NCBI RefSeq assembly: GCF_900103845.1
Contig: NZ_FNIJ01000007.1
Span: forward strand, 1 to 64,000
DNA: 64,000 nucleotides
Origin: Pseudomonas jinjuensis
GTDB taxonomy: Bacteria > Pseudomonadota > Gammaproteobacteria > Pseudomonadales > Pseudomonadaceae
Direction of reading: 5' to 3'
The notes under the pieces: generated by a model
Told to the model about the DNA's origin: nothing
Seen by the model: the letters and a program-made list of their open reading frames with translations, nothing else
Databases searched by the model: none
Shown: one piece after another, positions 1 through 8,782 of the stretch
Layout: each line of letters opens with the position of its first letter
How positions within the stretch are numbered: position 1 is the stretch's first letter
Made by a program: the position numbers and the translations under genes

Positions 1-14
1 CATGGCCGCTCTTC

Positions 15-103
15 GTAGGAGCCAGCTTGCTGGCGATCCATGGCTTCGACCGGTACTCACATCACCAGGGGAAACACCGGGTCGCGAGCAAGCTCGCTCC
101 TAC
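15..103. repeat. REP-like inverted pair
   Basis: Two convergent palindromic units start with GTAGGAGC and end with GCTCCTAC; the inner arms read CAGCTTGCTGG and CGAGCAAGCTCG. This is the familiar Pseudomonas REP/BIME layout. The same core recurs near positions 3925, 16577, 43466, 49538 and 56137. It lies just beyond the 3' end of the cnoX gene. Confidence 0.85.
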
Positions 104-171
104 AAAAAGCATGCAGCTCGCCAGGAATGGTGGCGCTCAGAGGCTATCCGGATCCCCCGCGAACCGCGCGA

Positions 172-1041
172 TCAGTACATCGCGTTGGCCAGCTTGCGCC
201 GGTAGGCGCCCACCAGCGGGTGGTCGTTGCCGAGCAGGTCGAATACCTGCACCAGGGTCTTGCGCGGCAGGTCCTCGCCGTAGGCGCGGTTGCGCTGGAA
301 CAGGCGCAGCAGGCCGTCCAGCGCCGCCTCGTACTGCTGGCGCGCCAGTTGCTGGATGGCCAGCTGGTAGGCGGCCTCGTCGTCGCCGGCGTCGGCGGCC
401 AGGCGCGTTTTCAGGGTCGCCGCGTCGGGCAGGTCGGCGGCCTGGCGGAGGAAGGTCAGTTGCGCCCTGGCGGCGGCCAGGGCCTGCTTGTGTTCGTCGC
501 CCGTCACCGCGCCCAGCACGGTTTCCGCCTCGCCCAGTTCGCCGCGCTCGGCCAGGCAGCGGGCGTAAAGGATCAGCGCGCCAGCATTGCCGTTGTCTTC
601 GCTGAGCAGCGCCTTGAGCTGCGCCTCGGCCTCGGCGAAGCGGCCTTCCTTGAACATTTCCTGGGCGCTGTCCAGCGGATTGCCGGCCGGTGCCGCGGGC
701 TGCTGCACATGGGGTTCGAGCATGCTGCGGATCGCCGATTCCGGCTGCGCGCCGGCGAAGCCGTCGACCGGCTGGCCGTCCTTGAACAGCACCACGGTCG
801 GCAGGCTGCGGATGCCGAAGCGCATGACGATGTCCTGCTCGATGTCGCAGTTGACCTTGGCCAGCAGCAGTTCGCCCTGGTAGGACTCGGTGATCTGCGC
901 CAGCAGCGGCATCAGCGCCTTGCACGGTGCGCACCAGTCGGCCCAGAAGTCCACCAGCACCGGCTTGTGGAAGGAGTTCTGGATCACCAGTTGGTCGAAA
1001 TTGCTGGTGCTGACATCGAAGATGTAGGGCGAATCGCTCAT
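172..1041 (-). CDS. cnoX: CnoX/YbbN chaperedoxin (thioredoxin domain plus TPR)
   Basis: A 289-residue cytoplasmic protein. Residues 1-110 form a thioredoxin fold with WCAPC at 36-40 and the cis-proline motif SLPT near 79-82; the rest is a helical TPR-like domain. Length and architecture match CnoX (YbbN), which holds oxidised clients for DnaK/GroEL and protects their cysteines. Here both CXXC cysteines are present, unlike E. coli YbbN, and the usual glycine of WCGPC is alanine, so redox activity is plausible. The ATG at 1041 is chosen because it opens the thioredoxin domain. It stands alone, downstream of the methyltransferase gene on the same strand with a 75-base gap. Confidence 0.93.
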   Translation of the reverse strand: MSDSPYIFDVSTSNFDQLVIQNSFHKPVLVDFWADWCAPCKALMPLLAQITESYQGELLLAKVNCDIEQDIVMRFGIRSLPTVVLFKDGQPVDGFAGAQPESAIRSMLEPHVQQPAAPAGNPLDSAQEMFKEGRFAEAEAQLKALLSEDNGNAGALILYARCLAERGELGEAETVLGAVTGDEHKQALAAARAQLTFLRQAADLPDAATLKTRLAADAGDDEAAYQLAIQQLARQQYEAALDGLLRLFQRNRAYGEDLPRKTLVQVFDLLGNDHPLVGAYRRKLANAMY

Positions 1042-1116
1042 GTAGGATCTCGGTGTACGAAAAGGGCGACGGAATGGCCTGCCACTATAAGTGGGGTCGC
1101 CGCGCGGCGAAACAAG

Positions 1117-1773
1117 TCACTGGCGACGGGCGTGGTACAGGCTCACCCGGCGAAACTCCGCCGGCTCGGCCAGGTCCGGCCAGGTGCAGGCGTCCAGCAC
1201 CGCCAGGCGCCGGTACAGCGGGTGCTGGAAGTCGCGCACGCGGGAGTCGGCGACCAGCGCCTCGCGGCCGCGGCTGAGGAATTCGTCGAGCAGGGGCAGG
1301 TTGGCGCGGTCGTAGAGCACGTCGGCGACGATGATCAGGTCGTAGCGGTCCTCTTCCTTGAAGAAGTCGTCGGAGTAGCTCAGCTCCACGCCGTTCAACG
1401 CGGCGTTGGCGCGGCAGGCGTCCAGCGCCAGCGGGTCGAGGTCGCAGGCCACCACCTCCGCCGCGCCGGCCCTGGCCGCGGCGATGGCGGCGATGCCGGA
1501 GCCGGCGCCGAAGTCCAGCACGCGCTTGCCGCGCACCCATTCCGGCTGCCCGGCCAGCCAGCGCGCCAGCACCAGGCCGCTGGCCCAGCAGAAGCACCAG
1601 TAGGGCGGTTCCTCGAGGATGCGCCGGGTTTCGTCGGGGCTGAAGGCGCGGTCCATGTTCGCCGCATCGATCAGCCACAGGTCGATATCGGTGCCGGGCA
1701 GGCGCTCGGCTGTCAGACGGGCGTCGCCGAGCAGTTCGCCGAGGGCCTGTTGCAGGCTGGCCGGCGGGGTCAT
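1117..1773 (-). CDS. Class I SAM-dependent methyltransferase (ETFB-KMT-like)
   Basis: A 218-residue protein with a Rossmann methyltransferase fold. The SAM motif VLDFGAGSG lies at about 85-93, followed by an acidic strand end (ACDLDPLAL) and the motif IIVADVLYD. The N-terminal sequence [13 protein letters not shown] resembles the lysine-methyltransferase group that includes the ETF-beta methyltransferase, so a protein substrate is likely but unproven. The ATG at 1773 forms an ATGA overlap with the lipoprotein gene upstream, which indicates translational coupling and argues against the longer open frame. The cellular target cannot be named from sequence. Confidence 0.8.
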   Translation of the reverse strand: MTPPASLQQALGELLGDARLTAERLPGTDIDLWLIDAANMDRAFSPDETRRILEEPPYWCFCWASGLVLARWLAGQPEWVRGKRVLDFGAGSGIAAIAAARAGAAEVVACDLDPLALDACRANAALNGVELSYSDDFFKEEDRYDLIIVADVLYDRANLPLLDEFLSRGREALVADSRVRDFQHPLYRRLAVLDACTWPDLAEPAEFRRVSLYHARRQ

Positions 1774-2216
1774 GGCGCACGCTCCAGGCGCAGCTCGCCG
1801 AGGGCGCGGGATTCCGCCTGGAAGATGCGCACTGGCGGCAGGCGCCAGGCCAGTTGGCCGGACTGGCTGACGCGGGCGCGCAATTCGACGCGGGCGTGAT
1901 TGGGGAAGGATTCTGGATTGAACACCAGGCGGAACGGCAGGGCCGCGCCGGTGGCCAGCAGCTTCGCGCTGGCGAGCAGCCGCTGCGGGCGGTCGCGCTC
2001 GTCGATCACCAGCAGCGCCACTTCCACTTCGCCGCCGGCGGGCAGCGGCCCCTGGATGCTGCTGAGCATGCCGGTCAGCTCGCGCATGTGGGCGGGCAGG
2101 GCGGGGGCGGCCTGGACGGTATTCGCGGTGGAGGCCTCGGCTTCGGGGGCGGGCTTGTCGCTGGAACAGGCGCCCAGCAGGACGAGCGCGAACAGGCAAA
2201 GCAGGCGTGGCGGCAT
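1770..2216 (-). CDS. YbaY-like (YscW pilotin family) lipoprotein
   Basis: A 148-residue lipoprotein. A short hydrophobic signal ends in the lipobox LLGAC (Cys at about 16), followed by SSDKP; the residue after Cys is Ser, which fits outer-membrane sorting. After a low-complexity linker, residues from about 55 form a beta-sandwich-like stretch ([13 protein letters not shown], then PFRLVFNP) resembling YbaY and the YscW pilotin family. The ATG at 2216 follows GGGAGC; an ATG 18 bases upstream is less likely because it would extend the signal peptide. No secretion apparatus is nearby, so a pilotin role is not implied. It is the first gene of a two-gene unit with the methyltransferase. Confidence 0.75.
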   Translation of the reverse strand: MPPRLLCLFALVLLGACSSDKPAPEAEASTANTVQAAPALPAHMRELTGMLSSIQGPLPAGGEVEVALLVIDERDRPQRLLASAKLLATGAALPFRLVFNPESFPNHARVELRARVSQSGQLAWRLPPVRIFQAESRALGELRLERAP

Positions 2217-2340
2217 GTGGGAGCTCCCTTGCAAGGTATTCCGGGCGGGCGCCTGTATAGCCTAGTTGCCCATGCCTTGTCTCGCGGCGGCGCAGGATGC
2301 GCTACCATGAAGCCCCTTTCCGCCCTGGAAGCCCCGCCCC

Positions 2341-2805
2341 ATGCACTGTCCGTTCTGCAGCGCCCACGACACCAAGGTCATCGACTCGCGCCTGGTCGCC
2401 GAGGGCGACCAGGTCCGCCGCCGCCGCGAATGCCTGGCCTGCGGCGAGCGCTTCACCACCTTCGAGACCGCCGAACTGGTGATGCCGCGCCTGATCAAGC
2501 AGGACGGCAGCCGCCAGCCGTTCGACGAGGAGAAGCTGCGCGCCGGCATGCAGCGCGCGCTGGAGAAGCGTCCGGTCAGCGTCGAGCGCCTGGAAGCGGC
2601 GCTGGCGCACATCAAGCACAAGCTGCGCGCCACCGGCGAGCGCGAGGTGAAGTCGCGGGTGGTCGGCGAACTGGTGATGGCCGAGCTGCAGAAGCTCGAC
2701 GAGGTCGCCTACATCCGCTTCGCCTCGGTCTACCGGCGCTTCCAGGACCTCAACGAATTCCGCGAGGAAATCGAACGCCTCGCCCGCGAGCCGGCCAAGC
2801 CATGA
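2341..2805 (+). CDS. nrdR: Transcriptional repressor NrdR
   Basis: A 154-residue regulator of ribonucleotide reductase genes. The zinc ribbon has CPFC (Cys3, Cys6) and CLAC (Cys31, Cys34), followed by an ATP-cone domain from about residue 49 that senses ATP/dATP. The length is normal for the family. It opens the riboflavin operon, its TGA overlapping the ribD ATG (ATGA). The nrdR-ribD linkage is conserved in many gammaproteobacteria. Its targets (nrd genes) lie outside the window. Confidence 0.97.
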   Translation: MHCPFCSAHDTKVIDSRLVAEGDQVRRRRECLACGERFTTFETAELVMPRLIKQDGSRQPFDEEKLRAGMQRALEKRPVSVERLEAALAHIKHKLRATGEREVKSRVVGELVMAELQKLDEVAYIRFASVYRRFQDLNEFREEIERLAREPAKP

Positions 2806-3908
2806 ACCACTCCGACGAGATCTACATGGCCCGCGCGCTGGAACTGGCGCGCAAGGGACTGTATTCCACCCACCCGAACCCGCGCGTCGGCTGCGTGCTG
2901 GTGAAGGACGGCCAGGTGATCGGCGAAGGCTGGCACCTGCGCGCCGGCGAGCCGCACGCGGAAGTCCATGCCTTGCGCCAGGCCGGCGCGGACGCCCTCG
3001 GCGCCACCGCCTACGTGACGCTGGAGCCGTGCAGCCACTTCGGCCGCACGCCGCCCTGCGCCAACGCGCTGATCGAGGCCGGCGTGGGCCGGGTGGTGGC
3101 GGCGATGCAGGACCCCAACCCGCAGGTCGCCGGCAGCGGTCTGCAACGCATCGCCGAGGCCGGCATCGCGGTGCAGTCGGGGATGCTCGAAGCCGAGGCG
3201 CGGGAGATCAATGTCGGCTTCATCAAGCGCATGGAAACCGGCCTGCCGTTCGTGCGGGTGAAACTGGCGATGAGCCTCGACGGCCGCACCGCCATGGCCA
3301 GCGGCGAAAGCCAGTGGATCACCGGCCCGGCCGCGCGCCGCGCCGTGCAGCGCCTGCGGGCGCGCTCCAGCGTGGTGCTGTCCGGCGCCGATACGGTGCT
3401 GATGGACAACGCCCGGCTGAACGTCCGCGCCGAGGAACTCGGCCTGGACGACGAACTGACCGCCCTGGCCGCGCAGCGCCAGCCGTTGCGCGTGCTGGTC
3501 GACGGCCGCCTGCGGGTGCCGCTGGATGCACCCTTCTACCAGGCCGGCCCGGCGCTGGTCGCCAGTTGCGCGGCGGACGAAGGCATCGCCACCGCCGGCC
3601 ATGAACTGCTGACGCTGCCGGGCGACGACGGCCACGTCGACCTGCGCCGGCTGCTCGCCGAGCTGGGCGCGCGCGGCGCCAACGAGGTGCTGGTGGAAGC
3701 CGGGCCGCGGCTGGCCGGCGCCTTCGCCCGGCTCGGGCTGGTGGACGAATACCGGATCTTCGTCGCGCCCAGGCTGCTGGGTTCCAGTGCGCGCCCGCTG
3801 CTGGAGCTGCCGCTGGAGCGCATGGCCGAGGCGCGGGAGCTGAAGATCGTCGACATCCGCGCGGTGGGTGAGGACTGGCTGGTCACGGCGCGGCCGGTGG
3901 TGCAGTAA
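2802..3908 (+). CDS. ribD: Bifunctional riboflavin deaminase/reductase RibD
   Basis: A 368-residue two-domain enzyme for the second and third steps of riboflavin synthesis. The N-terminal deaminase has the zinc motif HAE (His52, Glu54) and [11 protein letters not shown] (Cys77, Cys86). The C-terminal reductase starts near residue 147 ([12 protein letters not shown]) and is full length. The start overlaps the nrdR stop. The long gap downstream holds a REP element and the FMN riboswitch, so ribE onward is controlled separately from nrdR-ribD. Confidence 0.97.
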   Translation: MNHSDEIYMARALELARKGLYSTHPNPRVGCVLVKDGQVIGEGWHLRAGEPHAEVHALRQAGADALGATAYVTLEPCSHFGRTPPCANALIEAGVGRVVAAMQDPNPQVAGSGLQRIAEAGIAVQSGMLEAEAREINVGFIKRMETGLPFVRVKLAMSLDGRTAMASGESQWITGPAARRAVQRLRARSSVVLSGADTVLMDNARLNVRAEELGLDDELTALAAQRQPLRVLVDGRLRVPLDAPFYQAGPALVASCAADEGIATAGHELLTLPGDDGHVDLRRLLAELGARGANEVLVEAGPRLAGAFARLGLVDEYRIFVAPRLLGSSARPLLELPLERMAEARELKIVDIRAVGEDWLVTARPVVQ

Positions 3909-3924
3909 CTGCGGGGCGGTCATT

Positions 3925-3987
3925 GTAGGAGCGCGCCATGCGCGCGACCCTTTGGCCGGACATGTCGCGGGCATGGCCCGCTCCTAC
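3925..3987. repeat. REP-like inverted pair
   Basis: This palindromic unit opens with GTAGGAGCGCGCCATGCGCG and closes with GGGCATGGCCCGCTCCTAC. It has the same outer arms as the element at 15-103 but different inner stems. It lies between ribD and the FMN riboswitch and could act as a transcript-stabilising or terminating structure after ribD. Confidence 0.8.
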
Positions 3988-4106
3988 AGATTCCTGTCCG
4001 CCGTGCCAGGACGTGGGGACGATCGGCTGAGAAGTTTCCTACCGGTTCCTTCCCCACCGGCAACTGTGGTAAAACGCCACACGCGGTTGCATCGGCAGCC
4101 GCACGA

Positions 4107-4250
4107 CGTTCTCAGGGCGGGGTGCAATTCCCCACCGGCGGTAATGGCGCGCAAGGTGCCTAGCCCGCGAGCGCTTGCCGGCAGCGGCAAGGTCAGCAGA
4201 CCCGGTGCGATTCCGGGGCCGACGGTCACAGTCCGGATAAAGAGAGAACG
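4107..4250 (+). promoter_or_regulatory. FMN riboswitch (RFN element)
   Basis: The RFN signatures are all present: a P1 stem pairing CGTTCTC (4107-4113) with GAGAACG (4244-4250), then CAGGGCGGGGTGCAATTCCC, CACCGGCGGTAATGG, a conserved AGCCCGCGAGCG, GGTCAGCAGACCCGGTG, and GGGGCCGACGGTCACAGTCC with GGAT. It precedes ribE. Family knowledge: FMN binding reduces expression of the downstream riboflavin genes. The variable stem near 4173-4191 (CTTGCCGGCAGCGGCAAG) is also intact. Confidence 0.97.
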
Positions 4251-4306
4251 GGAGCCAGCGGAAGCGCGTCATCGCGCGGCCGCGTCGTCCCTTCGATCCG
4301 ATTCGC

Positions 4307-4326
4307 CCTGTTTTTTCCAAAACAGG
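4307..4326 (+). promoter_or_regulatory. Hairpin that masks a Shine-Dalgarno sequence
   Basis: CCTGTTTT (4307-4314) is an exact inverted repeat of AAAACAGG (4319-4326) with a four-base loop. The 3' arm supplies the AGG of the AGGAG (4324-4328) ahead of the ATG at 4336. There is no U-tract suited to intrinsic termination, so the hairpin looks like a translational expression platform downstream of the RFN aptamer. This is inference from base pairing only. Confidence 0.6.
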
Positions 4327-4335
4327 AGTTGGCAA

Positions 4336-4425
4336 ATGCAACATCCGATTCGATCCGCCACCGCCCTGCGCCTGCGCACCGCGGTGTCGGCTGCTGTCCG
4401 GGAGGGCGCATGTTCACAGGCATAA
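4336..4425 (+). CDS. 29-residue upstream ORF between FMN riboswitch and ribE
   Basis: A short ORF starts MQHPIRSA and ends GACSQA. It has a good AGGAG seven bases before its ATG and its last 16 bases overlap the start of ribE in another frame. I do not recognise it as a protein; it has four arginines and no hydrophobic segment. The strong ribosome-binding site buried in a hairpin after the riboswitch suggests its translation is regulated and may be coupled to ribE. It could also be chance, as ribE has its own GGGAGG. Confidence 0.5.
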   Translation: MQHPIRSATALRLRTAVSAAVREGACSQA

Positions 4426-5072
4426 TCGAAGCCATCGGCACGATCCGTTCGATCACTCCGAAGGGCGGTGACGTCCGTCTCTACGTGCAGACCGGCAAGC
4501 TCGACCTCGGCGACGTCAAGCTCGGCGACAGCATCGCCGTCAACGGCGTCTGCCTCACCGCCGTGGAACTGCCCGGCGACGGCTTCTGGGCCGACGTCAG
4601 CCGCGAGACCCTGGCGCGCAGCGCCTTCCACGCTCTCAAGGTGGGCAGCCGGGTGAACCTGGAAAAGGCCCTGACGCCGACCACCCGCCTCGGCGGTCAT
4701 CTGGTCAGCGGCCACGTCGACGGCGTCGGCGAGATCGTCAAGCGCGAGGAGAACGCCCGCGCCATCCAGTTCACCGTGCGCGCGCCGCGCGAGCTGGCCA
4801 AGTACATCGCCCTGAAGGGCTCGATCACCGTCGACGGCACCAGCCTGACGGTCAACGCGGTGAACGGCGCCGAGTTCGAGCTGACCATCGTCCCGCACAC
4901 CCTGGTCGAGACCATCATGGACGACTACCGTCCGGGCCGTCCGGTCAATCTGGAAGTCGACCTGCTGGCGCGCTACCTGGAGCGCCTGCTGCTCGGCGAC
5001 AAGGCTGCCGAGCCCAGCGCATCCGGCATCACCGAAGCTTTCCTGGCCGAAAACGGCTACCTGAAGAAATAA
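4410..5072 (+). CDS. ribE: Riboflavin synthase alpha subunit RibE
   Basis: A 220-residue enzyme that dismutates two 6,7-dimethyl-8-ribityllumazine molecules into riboflavin. It opens with the family signature MFTGIIEAIG and has two lumazine-binding barrels; the second starts near residue 97, within GGHLVSGHVDGVG. The ATG at 4410 follows GGGAGGGC and sits inside the short upstream ORF, so translation may be coupled. It heads the FMN-regulated group ribE-ribB-ribH; its product step is fed by RibH encoded downstream. Confidence 0.97.
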   Translation: MFTGIIEAIGTIRSITPKGGDVRLYVQTGKLDLGDVKLGDSIAVNGVCLTAVELPGDGFWADVSRETLARSAFHALKVGSRVNLEKALTPTTRLGGHLVSGHVDGVGEIVKREENARAIQFTVRAPRELAKYIALKGSITVDGTSLTVNAVNGAEFELTIVPHTLVETIMDDYRPGRPVNLEVDLLARYLERLLLGDKAAEPSASGITEAFLAENGYLKK

Positions 5073-5082
5073 GGAACCGCCC

Positions 5083-6165
5083 ATGGCACTCAACAGCATC
5101 GAAGAACTGCTCGAGGACATCCGTCAGGGCAAGATGGTCATCCTCATGGATGACGAAGACCGCGAGAACGAAGGCGACCTGATCATGGCCGCCGAATGCG
5201 TGCGCACCGAAGACATCAACTTCATGGCCAAGCACGCCCGCGGCCTGATCTGCATGCCGATGGACCGCGAGCGCTGCGAGCGTCTCGGCCTGCCGCTGAT
5301 GGTGCAGCGCAACGGCTCCGGCTTCGGCACCAAGTTCACCGTCTCCATCGAGGCCGCCGAAGGCGTCACCACCGGCATCTCCGCCGCCGACCGCGCGCGC
5401 ACCGTGCAGGCCGCCGCGGCAAAGGACGCGGTCGCCGCCGACATCGTCAGCCCCGGCCATATCTTCCCGCTGATGGCCCAGCCTGGCGGCGTGCTGGCCC
5501 GTGCCGGCCACACCGAGGCTGCCTGCGACCTGGCGCGCATGGGCGGCTTCGAACCCTCCGGCGTGATCTGCGAAATCATGAACGACGACGGCACCATGGC
5601 CCGTCGTGCGGAGCTGGAAGCCTTCGCCGAACAGCACGGCATCAAGATCGGCACCATCGCCGACCTGATCCACTACCGCCTGATCCACGAAGGCACCGTC
5701 GCCCGCCTCAGCGAACAGCCGCTGGACAGCGAACTCGGCCACTTCAACCTGATCACCTACCGCGACTCGGTGGCCGATCAGGTTCACCTCGCGCTGACCG
5801 TCGGCGAGATCAGCCCGGAAGAGCCGACCCTGGTGCGCGTGCACAACATGGACCCGCTGCGCGACCTGCTGCAGGTCAACCAGCCGGGGCGCTGGAGCCT
5901 GCGCGCGGCGATGGCCAAGGTTGCCGAAGCCGGCAGCGGCGTCGTCCTCCTGCTCGGCCACCAGAGCGCCGGCGACGACCTGCTGGTGCAGGTCCACGAC
6001 GGAGCGACGGCCAAGGCGCCGACCACCTACAGTACGGTGGGTACCGGTTCGCAGATCCTCCGCGATCTCGGCGTGCGCAAGATGCGCCTGCTGAGCGCGC
6101 CGATGCGCTTCAACGCGATATCCGGCTTCGACCTGGAAGTTGTAGAATACCTGCCCGCTGAATGA
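5083..6165 (+). CDS. ribB: DHBP synthase fused to a degenerate cyclohydrolase II domain (RibBX type)
   Basis: A 360-residue protein. Residues 1-205 are a complete 3,4-dihydroxy-2-butanone 4-phosphate synthase with [10 protein letters not shown] (23-32) and RAGHTEA near 145. The C-terminal half resembles GTP cyclohydrolase II, but where the active enzyme has the zinc cysteines (CRCDCG-type) this one reads [12 protein letters not shown] and has no cysteine there. It is therefore unlikely to hydrolyse GTP. A complete, separate RibA lies at 13475-14098. This matches the RibBX variant known in proteobacteria. It is ten bases downstream of ribE. Confidence 0.93.
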   Translation: MALNSIEELLEDIRQGKMVILMDDEDRENEGDLIMAAECVRTEDINFMAKHARGLICMPMDRERCERLGLPLMVQRNGSGFGTKFTVSIEAAEGVTTGISAADRARTVQAAAAKDAVAADIVSPGHIFPLMAQPGGVLARAGHTEAACDLARMGGFEPSGVICEIMNDDGTMARRAELEAFAEQHGIKIGTIADLIHYRLIHEGTVARLSEQPLDSELGHFNLITYRDSVADQVHLALTVGEISPEEPTLVRVHNMDPLRDLLQVNQPGRWSLRAAMAKVAEAGSGVVLLLGHQSAGDDLLVQVHDGATAKAPTTYSTVGTGSQILRDLGVRKMRLLSAPMRFNAISGFDLEVVEYLPAE

Positions 6166-6171
6166 ACCTCG

Positions 6172-6193
6172 CCGCCGTGCCCAGGCACGGCGG
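6172..6193 (+). terminator. Hairpin between ribB and ribH
   Basis: A ten-base-pair stem formed by CCGCCGTGCC and GGCACGGCGG with a two-base loop is followed by GCGGTTTCTTCT. The U-run is weak, so this is more likely an attenuator or RNA-stability hairpin than a full terminator. It lies in the 102-base gap before ribH. Confidence 0.45.
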
Positions 6194-6267
6194 GCGGTTT
6201 CTTCTACCCTATCTCTCACGGGGCGCCATCGCCGCTGCCCCGGCTCTTTGACAGACGAGACCTGCAC

Positions 6268-6744
6268 ATGACCCTGAAGACCATCGAAGGTACCTTCATC
6301 GCCCCCAAAGGCCGTTACGCCCTGGTGGTCGGCCGTTTCAACAGCTTCGTGGTTGAAAGCCTGGTCGACGGCGCCGTCGACGCCCTGGTACGCCATGGCG
6401 TGTCGGAAGACGACATCACCATCATCCGCGCTCCGGGCGCCTTCGAAATCCCGCTGGTGACCCAGAAGGTCGCCCAGCAAGGCCAGTACAGCGCCATCAT
6501 CGCCCTCGGCGCGGTGATTCGTGGCGGCACCCCGCACTTCGAATACGTCGCCGGCGAATGCACCAAGGGTCTGGCGCAGGTTTCCATGGAGTTCGGCGTA
6601 CCGGTCGCCTTCGGCGTGCTGACCGTCGACTCCATCGAACAGGCCATCGAGCGCTCCGGCACCAAGGCCGGCAACAAGGGCGCCGAAGCCGCTCTCTCCG
6701 CCCTGGAAATGGTAAGCCTGCTGGCGCAGCTGGAGGCCAAGTGA
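6268..6744 (+). CDS. ribH: 6,7-dimethyl-8-ribityllumazine synthase RibH
   Basis: A 158-residue subunit of the lumazine synthase capsid, which condenses the RibB product with the pyrimidine from RibD. The family motifs are visible: VVGRFNSF near 21, the phosphate-binding PGAFEIPL near 57, and [17 protein letters not shown] near 78. Its TGA overlaps the GTG start of nusB. The ATG at 6268 follows a weak AGACGAGA. Confidence 0.97.
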   Translation: MTLKTIEGTFIAPKGRYALVVGRFNSFVVESLVDGAVDALVRHGVSEDDITIIRAPGAFEIPLVTQKVAQQGQYSAIIALGAVIRGGTPHFEYVAGECTKGLAQVSMEFGVPVAFGVLTVDSIEQAIERSGTKAGNKGAEAALSALEMVSLLAQLEAK

Positions 6745-7223
6745 GCAACAGCGAAGGCGGCGCCCCGGCGCCCAAGGGCGGCAAGCCGAACAAGATCGCC
6801 ATGCGTCGCAAGGCCCGCAGCCTCGCGGTGCAGGCCCTGTATTCGTGGCAGATGGCCGGCCAGCCGCTCAACGAGATCGAGGCGCAGTTCCGCACCGACA
6901 ACGATTTCAGCGAAGTCGACGGCGCCTACTTCCACGAGATCCTGCACGGCGTGCCGCGCCTGAAGAGCGAGCTGGACGAGGAGTTCACTCCCTGCCTGGA
7001 CCGCCCGCTGGACGAAGTCGACCCGGTCGAGCTGGCGATCCTGCGCCTGTCCACCTACGAGCTGCGCAACCGCGTCGACGTGCCGTACAAGGTGGTGATC
7101 AACGAAGGCATCGAGCTGGCCAAGGTCTTCGGCGCCACCGACGGCCACAAGTTCGTCAACGGCGTACTCGACAAGCTGGCGCCGCGCCTGCGCGCGGCCG
7201 AGCTGCGCGGCGGCAAGCGCTGA
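6741..7223 (+). CDS. nusB: Transcription antitermination factor NusB
   Basis: A 160-residue RNA-binding protein of the rRNA antitermination complex, partner of NusE (S10). It has the typical start [15 protein letters not shown] near residue 22, and the C-terminal NusB signature [13 protein letters not shown] and [15 protein letters not shown]. The start is GTG at 6741 overlapping the ribH stop (GTGA), giving a basic N-terminal tail. ribH-nusB linkage is widely conserved. Confidence 0.96.
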   Translation: MSNSEGGAPAPKGGKPNKIAMRRKARSLAVQALYSWQMAGQPLNEIEAQFRTDNDFSEVDGAYFHEILHGVPRLKSELDEEFTPCLDRPLDEVDPVELAILRLSTYELRNRVDVPYKVVINEGIELAKVFGATDGHKFVNGVLDKLAPRLRAAELRGGKR

Positions 7224-7239
7224 GCCACCGCCGCGCCTG

Positions 7240-8199
7240 ATGGGTGAGTTCGAACTGATCCGCCGCTTCTTCGCCTCGGCCGCCTGCGCGGCCGGGGCCG
7301 AAGGCGTGGCACTGGGAATCGGCGACGACTGCGCCCTGCTGGCGCCCGCACCCGGCGAGCAGATCGCGGTATCCACCGATACCCTGGTCGCCGGCGTGCA
7401 TTTCCCCGAATCCTGCGACCCGTGCCTGCTCGGCCAGCGCGCCCTGGCGGTTTCCGCCAGCGACCTGGCGGCAATGGGCGCGGCTCCCCTCGCGTTCACC
7501 CTCGCCCTGACCCTGCCGCAGGCCGATGCCGCCTGGCTGGAAGGTTTCGCCCGCGGGCTCGACCTGAAGGCGCGCGAATGCGGCCTGGTGCTGGCCGGCG
7601 GCGATACCACACGCGGTCCGCTGTGCATGACCATCACCGTGTTCGGCCGGGTGCCGGCCGGGCAGGCGCTGACCCGCGCCGGCGCGCGCCCCGGCGACCT
7701 GCTCTGCCTTGGCGGCCGTGTCGGCGAGGCGGGCGGCGCACTGGAGCTGGTGCTCGAACGCCGCCAGGCCGCGGCGGAAATCGCCGAACCGCTGCTCGCC
7801 CGCTACTGGTCGCCGCGGCCGCAACTGGCCTTCGGGCAGGCCCTGCGCGGCAAGGCCACGGCGGCGCTGGACGTCTCCGACGGCGTGCTCGCCGACTGCG
7901 GCCATATCGCCCGCGCATCCGGCGTGGCCCTGCTGATCGAGGCCGAACGCCTGCCGGCCAGCCCGGCGCTGGAAGCGCTGCTCGGCGCCGAGCTCGCCCT
8001 GCGCCAGAAGCTGACGGCCGGCGACGACTACGTGCTGGCCTTCACCCTGCCGCCGCAGTATCTGCCTGAGCTGCAGGCGCAATGGCCGGAGCTGGCGGTG
8101 ATCGGCCGCGTCGAGGCCGGCGAGGGCGTGCGGGTGCTGGACGGCGAGGGACAGGACATCACGCCGCGCCAGGGCGGCTATCTGCATTTCATGGAGTAG
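7240..8199 (+). CDS. thiL: Thiamine-monophosphate kinase ThiL
   Basis: A 319-residue enzyme that makes thiamine diphosphate from TMP and ATP. The N-terminal GIGDDCALL, the STDTLVAGVHF segment and the glycine-rich LAGGDTTRG fit the PurM/ThiL fold; a later LDVSDGVLAD is the second metal-binding motif. The ATG at 7240 follows nusB by 16 bases. thiE and thiD lie in the same window at 51.7-53.1 kb. Confidence 0.96.
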   Translation: MGEFELIRRFFASAACAAGAEGVALGIGDDCALLAPAPGEQIAVSTDTLVAGVHFPESCDPCLLGQRALAVSASDLAAMGAAPLAFTLALTLPQADAAWLEGFARGLDLKARECGLVLAGGDTTRGPLCMTITVFGRVPAGQALTRAGARPGDLLCLGGRVGEAGGALELVLERRQAAAEIAEPLLARYWSPRPQLAFGQALRGKATAALDVSDGVLADCGHIARASGVALLIEAERLPASPALEALLGAELALRQKLTAGDDYVLAFTLPPQYLPELQAQWPELAVIGRVEAGEGVRVLDGEGQDITPRQGGYLHFME

Positions 8200-8201
8200 C
8201 A

Positions 8202-8717
8202 GTGACCGAGCATCCCGATCAGGCACCGGCACAACCGGTACCGCATTCCGTCTGGCACAACCCCTGGCACTTCATCGCCTTCGGCTTCGGCTCCGGCACC
8301 CTGCCCAAGGCGCCGGGCACCTGGGGTTCGCTGGTGGCGCTGCCGTTCATTCCGCTGTGGCAGATGCTGCCGGACTGGGGCTACTGGCTGATGCTCGGGG
8401 TGACCATGCTGTTCGGCTTCTGGCTGTGCGGCAAGGTGGCCGACGACCTGCGCGTGCACGACCATGAAGGCATCGTCTGGGACGAGATGGTCGGCATGTG
8501 GATCACCCTCTGGCTGGTGCCGGAAGGCTGGTGGTGGCTGCTGATCGGCTTCGTCGTGTTCCGCATCGTCGACATCGCCAAGCCCTGGCCGATCAGCTGG
8601 ATCGACCGCAACGTCCACGGCGGCGTCGGCATCATGCTCGACGACGTGCTGGCCGGGGTGTTCGCCTGGCTGGTGATGCAGGGGCTGGTCTGGGGCTGGG
8701 TGCACTGGCTGGTGTGA
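8202..8717 (+). CDS. pgpA: Phosphatidylglycerophosphatase A
   Basis: A 171-residue inner-membrane protein of phosphatidylglycerol synthesis. The family motifs are FGSGTLPKAPGTWGSL near 31-46 and HDHEGIVWDEMVGMW near 84-98, with several hydrophobic helices rich in Trp. The GTG at 8202, two bases after the thiL stop, is chosen because the frame opens there in operon spacing. thiL-pgpA is a common pair. Confidence 0.95.
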   Translation: MTEHPDQAPAQPVPHSVWHNPWHFIAFGFGSGTLPKAPGTWGSLVALPFIPLWQMLPDWGYWLMLGVTMLFGFWLCGKVADDLRVHDHEGIVWDEMVGMWITLWLVPEGWWWLLIGFVVFRIVDIAKPWPISWIDRNVHGGVGIMLDDVLAGVFAWLVMQGLVWGWVHWLV

Positions 8718-8782
8718 CCGGCGTCCCGACGCTGGGTTATCTTCATCGAGCGCCAATGGACCTGATCGCCAAGGAGACCCGA

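Noticed and set aside
40-1899. 619-codon plus-strand frame opposite cnoX and the methyltransferase gene
   Set aside because: Its product is low-complexity and rich in Ala/Gly/Arg/Gln with no domain; it is an antisense shadow of GC-rich coding DNA on the minus strand.
6172-6193. Full intrinsic terminator splitting ribB from ribH
   Set aside because: The stem is strong but the following GCGGTTTCTTCT is a poor U-run, and ribH lacks an obvious promoter, so it is kept only as a hairpin.
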